Shown here one piece after another: positions 8,340-13,071 of a stretch of 13,837 nucleotides of DNA. The notes below the pieces were generated by a model. It did not search any database, was not told where the DNA came from, and saw nothing but the letters and a program-made list of their open reading frames with translations. The first letter of the stretch is position 1. The number at the start of each line of letters is the position of its first letter. This stretch comes from Bacillota bacterium (GTDB lineage: Bacteria > Bacillota > UBA4882 > UBA8346), in NCBI GenBank assembly GCA_023415375.1, contig JAEZKW010000365.1, forward strand, positions 1-13,837. The letters run 5' to 3'. The translations under genes and the position numbers were made by a program.

Positions 8340-8368
8340 ATTATACGTTATTTACGTCATTATGTCAA
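8340..8368 (-). promoter_or_regulatory. Leftward promoter of the repressor-integrase operon
   Basis: On the minus strand TTGACA (8368-8363) and TATAAT (8345-8340) are separated by exactly 17 bases, a perfect sigma-A match. The predicted start is about 20 bases before the TTG codon, so the leader is very short. The -35 hexamer overlaps one of the candidate operator decamers. Confidence 0.82.
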
Positions 8369-8508
8369 ATATATTTTATAATTTAACGATTTTAGAAGTT
8401 TTATGTGTCTAAATTCCTATATTATAACCAAATATCCGTCAAAATATACTTGCGTTCGACATTTTAACGTAGTATATTATAACTAACGACGAAATACACG
8501 ACAAAATG
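8363..8508. promoter_or_regulatory. Candidate operator array between divergent regulators
   Basis: Six related decamers, roughly CGNCAAAATA, occur here: TGTCAAATAT 8363-8372 (+), CGTTAAATTA 8388-8379 (-), CGTCAAAATA 8437-8446 (+), CGTTAAAATG 8469-8460 (-), CGACGAAATA 8487-8496 (+) and CGACAAAATG 8499-8508 (+). They overlap the leftward -35, the rightward promoter and the rightward leader. This is the expected layout for repressor and Cro-like protein binding, but no family consensus was available to confirm it. Confidence 0.5.
8450..8483 (+). promoter_or_regulatory. Rightward promoter of the element's early operon
   Basis: Two overlapping options are visible: TTGCGT (8450-8455) with TATATT (8473-8478) and a 17-base spacer, or TCGACA (8456-8461) with TATAAC (8478-8483) and a 16-base spacer. 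Both are weaker than the leftward promoter. A candidate operator (8460-8469) lies in the spacer. Confidence 0.55.
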
Positions 8509-8524
8509 ATGTGAGGTGACTACA

Positions 8525-8752
8525 TTGTCTATACAAGAACGAGTATTAAGTATACCTTGGAACAAAAAAATAGAGGTACTTCAGGTGTTAGATGGACTTA
8601 ATCAAAATGAAGCTGCTGAAAAATGCGGGACAGGTCAAAAGGTTTACTGGAATTGGATAAATGGTAAGTCTTATCCAAGGAAAAATAGCCGAAAGGCAAT
8701 TGCGGCTGCTTTTGGTGTTACGGTAAATGATATTTTCGGAGTTGATTGCTAA
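8525..8752 (+). CDS. Small HTH (Cro-like) DNA-binding protein
   Basis: This 75-residue protein has a helix-turn-helix in residues about 20-65 (LDGLNQNEAAEKCGTGQKVYWNWINGKSYP), ending in a FGVTVNDIF helix typical of XRE/Cro proteins. It faces the repressor across the operator region and is the likely antagonist that opens the rightward operon; this is inferred from position. The frame allows a GTG at 8516, but that codon is part of the ribosome binding site GAGGTG (8513-8518), so the TTG at 8525, six bases later, is the better start. Its stop overlaps the next start (TAATG). Confidence 0.82.
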   Translation: MSIQERVLSIPWNKKIEVLQVLDGLNQNEAAEKCGTGQKVYWNWINGKSYPRKNSRKAIAAAFGVTVNDIFGVDC

Positions 8753-8967
8753 TGCCACGTGAAAAACAGCCAAAGGAAGTAATGTCTGTGCCTGATTTAC
8801 AGAAGTTTTTGAGACTCGGGAAAATTAAGGTTTTAAATCTTCTTGAAACCGGACAAATTCCTGGGCGAAAAATCGGAACCAGGTGGCGGGTTTACCGAGA
8901 GGATGCAATTAACTGGTTAAGAACTGGAAAAGCCGCAGAACCCCAATCCAACGAAAAGGCGGTGTAA
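8752..8967 (+). CDS. Excisionase-like HTH_17 protein
   Basis: This 71-residue protein carries a MerR-like winged helix of the helix_turn_helix_17/excisionase type: MSVPDLQKFLRLGKIKVLNLL, the turn GQIPGRKIGTRW and the closing VYREDAINWL. These match the x-I-P-x-x-K-I-G-x-x-W-R pattern of the family. In this position it is likely the recombination directionality factor or a regulator of excision. The ATG at 8752 shares its A with the preceding TAA, and GGAG at 8738-8741 serves as binding site, so it is coupled to the Cro-like gene. Confidence 0.85.
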   Translation: MPREKQPKEVMSVPDLQKFLRLGKIKVLNLLETGQIPGRKIGTRWRVYREDAINWLRTGKAAEPQSNEKAV

Positions 8968-8970
8968 TAC

Positions 8971-9711
8971 GTGAAAATTGATACTGAAGCCCTTAATATC
9001 TTAGACCAATGCACGGTTGACGGAAATATTCTTTTCTTACCGTCAATTCAATTAGAGCGGAAGCTCTATGAAAAGGTTAACAGAATTCTTGAATGTCTCG
9101 GCGGTAAATGGAATCGTTCTAAACGAGGTCATGTTTTTGCGAATAACCCGGCAGAGATGATTGAGGAAGCCATTCTTACGGGCGAGGTCACAGATGCTAA
9201 AAAGGAATTTCAATTCTTTGAAACGCCTAAAAACATTGTTGCTACGATGATTGAATTAGCTAATTTGCAGCCAGAAGATAAAGTTCTAGAACCTTCTGCA
9301 GGCCGTGGCGCGATATTGGACGAGATTGTTAAATTCACTCCTTTTGTCAACGCAGTTGAATTAAATCCAGATAATTACAAAGTTTTGATTAGTAAGTATT
9401 CAGAAGTTTTGCTAGGCGATTTTCTGGGATTTGAATCAAATGGGGTATATGACAAAGTAATTATGAACCCACCATTTTCTAAACAACAAGATATTGATCA
9501 TGTATTACATGCTTGGGATTGCTTAAAGCCTGGCGGAATTCTCGTGGCGATTATGAGCGAGGGAACGTTCTTTCGAGAAAACAAAAAGGCCAAAGATTTT
9601 CGAGAATTACTTGGACAAGTTGGTTATTCTATATCGCTTGATGATGGGGCCTTTAAAGAATCTGGAACGATGGTTAAAACTAGGATTGTTGTAATGATAA
9701 AGGAGGTCTAA
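8971..9711 (+). CDS. N6-adenine-type DNA methyltransferase
   Basis: This 246-residue class I SAM-dependent methyltransferase has motif I VLEPSAGRGAIL (EPSAGRG at residues 107-113), an acidic strand end NAVELNPDN after it, and motif IV NPPF at 166-169, the signature of N6-adenine or amino-methylating DNA enzymes. A short N-terminal domain (about 1-85, with GGKWNRSKRGHVF) precedes the catalytic fold. It has no restriction partner here and no long target-recognition domain, so it is probably an orphan methylase that protects or marks element DNA. The start is GTG 8971, three bases after the previous stop, with GGCGGTG as binding site. The recognition sequence is unknown. Confidence 0.87.
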   Translation: MKIDTEALNILDQCTVDGNILFLPSIQLERKLYEKVNRILECLGGKWNRSKRGHVFANNPAEMIEEAILTGEVTDAKKEFQFFETPKNIVATMIELANLQPEDKVLEPSAGRGAILDEIVKFTPFVNAVELNPDNYKVLISKYSEVLLGDFLGFESNGVYDKVIMNPPFSKQQDIDHVLHAWDCLKPGGILVAIMSEGTFFRENKKAKDFRELLGQVGYSISLDDGAFKESGTMVKTRIVVMIKEV

Positions 9712-9715
9712 CCAA

Positions 9716-9811
9716 ATGAACACTAAGCACTTCCTAAAAGAACTTGGCGCAGTCACCTTGATAACAGCTTTAATTATAACCTTTGCAATGATTTATCTTA
9801 GCAGAATATAG
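9716..9811 (+). CDS. 31-residue single-span membrane peptide
   Basis: The ATG at 9716 follows a perfect AAAGGAGGT (9700-9708) that overlaps the end of the methyltransferase gene. The product is MNTKHFLKELG, then about 18 hydrophobic residues (AVTLITALIITFAMIYL) and SRI: a positively charged short N-terminus and one transmembrane helix. It may be a small membrane effector or holin-like peptide, but no family is recognised. The strong binding site and coupling make translation likely. Confidence 0.6.
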   Translation: MNTKHFLKELGAVTLITALIITFAMIYLSRI

Positions 9812-9829
9812 CCTTTCCTACCTCCTTAA

Positions 9830-10316
9830 CATATAGAAGTCGTGACCCTGGGAAAGTCACGGCTTCCAACCTGGATTCTTTGATGATAAAGTCTTGTCCT
9901 TTCTACTTTATCGTGAGTGTGCAAAGAATCCAGATTGGAGGCCCAAAGGGCTTCCATACAGCAAGTAAGCTCCACAAATAGACGTATTGTTCTATATATT
10001 GTGTACCACGGTAGGGCAGGAGCTTCCCTCCAACTGTTTTATCTGCACCTTGAAAACTGAATAGCGTTACATAGGGGAGTGGACAAGCTCCACCCCCTTT
10101 GATAAGGGTTTCTGATAGCGGCGTGGATGGACACGCTAAGGCGCCCGTAACTTATTAACGGGGTTGATAACGTATAGCTCAGGTGCGAGAAAAACATCAA
10201 GTCAGTATCTGCAGGACTGGCCTATCGAAAACCCTTATCTAAGGGGAAATCGCGAGTTAAATAACTCTCACCCTTACGCCTAAAAGGCTGACAGTCGGCA
10301 AAGACCGGCAACGAAA
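9830..10316 (+). ncRNA. Candidate large structured RNA upstream of a tRNA-like gene
   Basis: About 490 bases have no plausible reading frame but many strong helices: 9836-9846/9856-9866 (11 bp), 9871-9882/9922-9933 (12 bp perfect) continued by 9883-9892/9905-9914, 9937-9944/9948-9955 with an AAA loop, 9967-9973/10019-10025, and a GTGGA/TCCAC hairpin at 10074-10097. A closed domain follows: 10101-10111 pairs perfectly with 10229-10239 (11 bp, GATAAGGGTTT), continuing after a CT/GA internal loop with GATAG/CTATC. It encloses GCGTG/CACGC (10121-10125/10132-10136), CCCGT/ACGGG and GTCAGT/ACTGGC hairpins. Further small hairpins (GAGTTA/TAACTC at about 10253-10266) lead to the tRNA-like gene. Size, phage-like context and tRNA adjacency resemble GOLLD/ROOL RNAs, which is inference. 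Confidence 0.65.
10044..10064 (+). promoter_or_regulatory. boxA-like antitermination sequence
   Basis: The sequence CACCTTGAAAACTGAATAG closely resembles the boxA region of Firmicute rRNA operons (recalled as TGTTCTTTGAAAACT-like). In rRNA leaders this motif loads Nus factors and keeps RNA polymerase moving through untranslated, structured RNA. Its place in the middle of a structured non-coding stretch fits the same need. The functional claim is inferred. Confidence 0.5.
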
Positions 10317-10317
10317 C

Positions 10318-10388
10318 GCCAGGGTGTTTGCAATTGGTAGCATATCCGGTTATATCGGAGAATGTAGGTTCGAGTCCTACTCCTGGCT
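10318..10388 (+). tRNA. tRNA-like gene, perhaps tRNA-Ile (TAT), degenerate
   Basis: The acceptor stem GCCAGGG (10318-10324) pairs fully with TCCTGGC (10381-10387), the T arm GTAGG-TTCGAGT-CCTAC is perfect, and the D loop AATTGGTA is standard. The D stem is short (TTTGC/GCATA with a mismatch). The anticodon stem has only four sure pairs (TCCG/CGGA) around GTTATAT, which would give anticodon TAT reading AUA. The discriminator would be T and CCA is not encoded. This may be a functional element-borne tRNA, a decayed one, or a tRNA mimic used for processing the upstream RNA. The following gene starts 30 bases later. Confidence 0.6.
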
Positions 10389-10417
10389 TCAATATTACAG
10401 AAAGGAGGTTATCAACT

Positions 10418-11416
10418 ATGACACCATATGAATTTATGCAAAAGCAGAGTTTGCCATACGAGGCCAAAATAATTCATGCAAGAGTCAGAGCTAAAGAGTT
10501 TTATGATCGCATGGACGGTGATGTATTCTGTTCGGTTGGTGGATTGGATAGTATCACATTACTTCAATTCCTGCGGCAGGAAGTAAGCAAAGACATTCCC
10601 GGTGTGTCGGTTTCGATCCTGGAAGATAAAAGTAATCAAGCTATACATGATACTTTTGATAATTTTATTAAACTAACCCCGCTCAAAAGTAAGGTACAGG
10701 TAATCAAAGAACATGGGTATCCGGTTATATCGAAAGAGAAAGCTAATAAAATTCAAGCATTACAAAATCCAACCCCTAGAAATGCAACAGTTAGGCACGC
10801 TATTATGACCGGTGAAACCGGAGCATATGGAGGTTATAAAACAAAAGAAACCGGTTCACACATGTGTCTTCCGCAAAAATGGCTCGACCTATTTGGTGGG
10901 CCAGAAAACGAAAAATACGGTACCAATTACAAAACAGCTCCATTCAAAGTATCGCCTGATTGTTGCTATTACATGAAAGAACGTCCTTGCGACCTTTACG
11001 CCAAAGAGACAAAAAGAAAACCTTATATGGCTCTTATGGCTTCCGAAGGCGGTCAGCGTGAAAAGGCGCTCATGAAAAATGGTTGCAACTATTATGGCAA
11101 AACCGTTACCCGCTCCTGCCCATTCGCCATATTTAGCCGTCAAGACATCCTTCAATTGGCGTTGGACCTAAAGATTCAAGTTCCAGCCATTTACGGAACC
11201 ATAGAGCGAAAACCGGACGGTACACTCTATACAACCAGGGCACAACGAACCGGCTGCACCATGTGTGGATTTGGAATCCACATCGAGAAACGCCCACACC
11301 GTTTTGACCGGCTCCGTGAGGATAACCCGAAAGAATGGAAATTTTGGATGTATGACATGGGCTGGGGAAAGGTTTTAGATTATATCGGTATTGGTTGGGA
11401 AGACATACCGTCTTGA
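10418..11416 (+). CDS. PP-loop (PAPS-reductase-like) family protein
   Basis: This 332-residue protein has an adenylating PP-loop, SVGGLDS at residues 39-45, a variant of the canonical SGGxDS of PAPS reductase/ATP sulfurylase-like enzymes. Cysteines stand in clusters: DCCYYMKERPC, RSCPF and a CTMC pair at 280-283, which suggests metal or Fe-S binding. Homologous proteins are frequent in phages and integrative elements of Firmicutes; their substrate is not established. Options are nucleotide or tRNA thiolation, DNA modification, or sulfur assimilation. A frame upstream runs through the tRNA-like gene, but AAAGGAGGTT at 10401-10410 fixes the ATG at 10418. No DndB/D/E partners are in view, so DNA phosphorothioation is not supported. 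Confidence 0.83.
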   Translation: MTPYEFMQKQSLPYEAKIIHARVRAKEFYDRMDGDVFCSVGGLDSITLLQFLRQEVSKDIPGVSVSILEDKSNQAIHDTFDNFIKLTPLKSKVQVIKEHGYPVISKEKANKIQALQNPTPRNATVRHAIMTGETGAYGGYKTKETGSHMCLPQKWLDLFGGPENEKYGTNYKTAPFKVSPDCCYYMKERPCDLYAKETKRKPYMALMASEGGQREKALMKNGCNYYGKTVTRSCPFAIFSRQDILQLALDLKIQVPAIYGTIERKPDGTLYTTRAQRTGCTMCGFGIHIEKRPHRFDRLREDNPKEWKFWMYDMGWGKVLDYIGIGWEDIPS

Positions 11417-11446
11417 TTAATAAACAGAAAGGAGGTACCAAAGCCA

Positions 11447-11563
11447 ATGAATAGCGAGATTGTAACAGTCATTAAGAATGGTTGGAAGATACTTTACAGA
11501 CATTGGCGGGATTATGGTATCTATCAAGAGATTGGGAGATTCAAGATTTACTCACGGGCATAA
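11447..11563 (+). CDS. 38-residue hypothetical protein
   Basis: The ATG at 11447 is preceded by AAAGGAGGT (about 11428-11436). The product is short, aromatic and basic (with WKILYRHWRDYGIYQEIG), without a transmembrane segment and without a recognised family. A longer overlapping frame from 11482 lacks a binding site and is probably a shadow. It is the first of a run of small genes after the PP-loop gene. Function unknown. Confidence 0.6.
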   Translation: MNSEIVTVIKNGWKILYRHWRDYGIYQEIGRFKIYSRA

Positions 11564-11567
11564 AAAA

Positions 11568-11596
11568 CCGCTACGGAGTTGGGGAACACGTAGCGG
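11568..11596 (+). other. Strong hairpin without U-run between small genes
   Basis: CCGCTACG (11568-11575) pairs perfectly with CGTAGCGG (11589-11596) around a 13-base loop, starting four bases after the stop of the 38-residue gene. No T-run follows (CAAGAGTAAAAATAAC), so it is more likely a processing or stability element than a terminator. Confidence 0.55.
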
Positions 11597-11644
11597 CAAG
11601 AGTAAAAATAACACTACCTAAATTATACCATTTAGGAGGTAACC

Positions 11645-11830
11645 ATGCAAGCGAAGGAAGCAAAAGAACTTCTGCATATCAACGGCGATAAGTCAAAACT
11701 TATAACTCTTAAATGGGTAGTACAAGCCCTTGATGAGTTATTGCAAACCAACCAGGAACTACTTGACGCAAATGTCAGGTTAGAGAATGAAAATGCTGAG
11801 TTAAAGGCTCAATTTGAACGACTGGCGTGA
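11645..11830 (+). CDS. 61-residue coiled-coil protein
   Basis: The ATG at 11645 follows TTAGGAGGTAACC. The N-terminal half is a short basic helix-forming stretch (QAKEAKELLHINGDKSKLITLKWV); the C-terminal half is a leucine-rich coiled coil (LLQTNQELLDANVRLENENAELKAQF). Such small proteins are common in phage early regions. No function can be assigned. It ends 12 bases before the next start. Confidence 0.72.
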   Translation: MQAKEAKELLHINGDKSKLITLKWVVQALDELLQTNQELLDANVRLENENAELKAQFERLA

Positions 11831-11842
11831 GGATGTGATCGA

Positions 11843-12019
11843 ATGTTTATCTTAATCGGTAAGGCCCTATCAATCGTCCTTACCATTTATGCAATCATCG
11901 GCGTAATGAGTATTAAATCGCAGCGTAGTTTCAGTATCGATGAGATTATGGCCGTAACCTTTTTACTCATGGCCGCAATTTGGATTTTAAAAGCCTGCAA
12001 TACCTTATTTTATCAATGA
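11843..12019 (+). CDS. 58-residue two-span membrane protein
   Basis: The ATG at 11843 follows TGAGGATG (11828-11835). The product has two hydrophobic helices, residues about 2-22 (FILIGKALSIVLTIYAIIGV) and about 34-52 (EIMAVTFLLMAAIWILKA), joined by a polar basic loop (SIKSQRSFSID). It could be a small membrane modulator or holin-like protein, but no family is recognised. Tight spacing with both neighbours suggests one operon. Confidence 0.62.
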   Translation: MFILIGKALSIVLTIYAIIGVMSIKSQRSFSIDEIMAVTFLLMAAIWILKACNTLFYQ

Positions 12020-12048
12020 ACTCTGCAATGCTGAAAGGATCGGTTTAA

Positions 12049-12510
12049 ATGAGCAAATTCAAAGAACAACTTTTCAACCAGATAAACCCTATGGCTATCC
12101 TGCTTGAACTCGAACGGTACCCAGAGCAAATCAAAGCCCAAAAAAGCTTTGTCCGTGATTTGAAACGCAAGTTTGATGATCTCGATGTGGACCGGGCCGC
12201 CAGGGAAAATGAAATCAAAGCGGATATTGCTGGCGAGGTTGACCCGAGCACTAACAAAGCCAAGTTTTCAAATGACAAGGTTCGCCAGGCTGAATTGAAC
12301 AAACGAATTCGGACGGATGCGGAGTACATAGCGGCTGCTAAGATGGGGCAGGCTGCAGAAATGGCACTCGGCCAGGCTCAGGATGAGCTTGAAATGTTAG
12401 AAAACAAATATCGCTCATGCCGGTATAAAGCAGAAATAATTGCAGCCCAACTTAGATTCTGGGCCGGGGATGAACAAAAGGAAGATTTACATTCCGATCA
12501 GGCTTATTGA
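12049..12510 (+). CDS. Phage-type coiled-coil protein
   Basis: This 153-residue soluble, charged, mostly helical protein has heptad-like stretches at about 25-65 (YPEQIKAQKSFVRDLKRKF) and 95-140 (AEMALGQAQDELEMLENKY). There are no cysteine clusters or catalytic motifs. Its position just before a cysteine-rich protein suggests a role in the element's replication or recombination module; that is context only. The start is ATG 12049 with AAGGA (12036-12040) as binding site. Its stop is followed directly by the second structured stretch. Confidence 0.78.
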   Translation: MSKFKEQLFNQINPMAILLELERYPEQIKAQKSFVRDLKRKFDDLDVDRAARENEIKADIAGEVDPSTNKAKFSNDKVRQAELNKRIRTDAEYIAAAKMGQAAEMALGQAQDELEMLENKYRSCRYKAEIIAAQLRFWAGDEQKEDLHSDQAY

Positions 12511-13060
12511 TTAAAGTTTACTGGCGGCGGCGTGGTATCGGTGGAAGACCGATTAGGACACGCTACGGGCGTAAGGGGATTGCATGAAAGAAGCGCCAGA
12601 CACGGGCTTGATAGCACCGGAAAAAGCTATAGGCATACCTTAGCCGGGACAAGGGCGGCCCGCCAGTATTTAATAAGAACCCATATAACAGGCCCATAAC
12701 GGTCGATGAACTAAACCCGGAGGGGTACAAGGACATCTTAGATATTTCTTCAGCGAGAACATTCGGCGGCAGGGCGATGAGAGACCGGGGCTATTCATTG
12801 ATATATAAAAATAATAAACGCACGACCGCTTCGAGGCTGGGTAAGAATGGGATCTTTCCGAATGTCTCACCAGTGATATCCGAGATAAGAAGCGGATTAA
12901 AAATCACATAATGTCGGCGGAGCATGCAAAAACGTCAGCCTTGCTCATGAAGTTTCATCCTTCGCGGAAACTTCATGAGACTAATCTCCGGTAGCAGACT
13001 TAAATTGTTGTAGGGACAATTTTCTCTGGGTGCAGAGTCGACATTTCCAAATAAAAATCA
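12511..13060 (+). ncRNA. Second candidate structured RNA region
   Basis: About 560 bases separate two plus-strand genes. The first 148 bases form a domain closed by ACTGGCGG (12520-12527) and CCGCCAGT (12660-12667). Inside are GCGTG/CACGC (12530-12534/12559-12563) topped by ATCGGT/ACCGAT, a GGCG/CGCC stem and an ATAGC/GCTAT hairpin (about 12611-12630). Later a perfect 13-bp hairpin lies at 12944-12956/12967-12979 inside a CGGAG/CTCCG pair (12918-12922/12986-12990), followed by AAATTGT/ACAATTT and CTCT/AGAG hairpins. The GCGTGG...GGACACGCTA module is shared with the region at 10118-10138. The middle part (12670-12900) has a plus-strand frame without a start codon; it may be partly coding remnant. 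Confidence 0.5.
12633..12911 (+). pseudogene. Open frame without a start, possible gene remnant
   Basis: The plus frame from 12633 to the TAA at 12909-12911 is open for 92 codons and reads protein-like in its second half (SARTFGGRAMRDRGYSLIY, IFPNVSPVISEIRSGL). It has no ATG/GTG/TTG near its beginning and no binding site, and the same bases overlap helices of the structured region. A short frame with TTG 12507 precedes it in the same phase but ends at 12587, and further stops lie between. It is either the 3' remnant of a broken gene or chance openness in GC-richer RNA. Confidence 0.25.
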
Positions 13061-13071
13061 GGAGGACCACT

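Noticed and set aside
9830..10316. Group I or group II intron
   Set aside because: I found no P7/G-binding-site type core, no domain V-like hairpin and no intron-encoded protein; the helices fit neither intron class as far as can be judged by eye.
10367..10387. T-arm sequence as a second attachment site copy
   Set aside because: It resembles the tRNA-Ala T arm only in the universal GGTTCGA segment; flanking bases differ, so it is not a direct repeat of the attL side.
10328..10417. N-terminal extension of the PP-loop gene
   Set aside because: The extension reads through the tRNA-like gene and has no binding site, whereas AAAGGAGG lies just before the ATG at 10418.
10418..11416. DNA phosphorothioation system (DndC)
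   Set aside because: The PP-loop protein stands alone without DndB, DndD, DndE or a cysteine desulfurase, so the pathway is not supported.
11482..11691. A 69-codon frame on the plus strand
   Set aside because: It overlaps the 38-residue gene and the start of the 61-residue gene, both of which have strong binding sites; this frame has none and crosses the 11568-11596 hairpin.
12670..12870. 66-codon minus-strand frame in the second structured region
   Set aside because: It has no convincing binding site, a cysteine/serine/proline-rich composition typical of antisense reading, and no neighbours on that strand.
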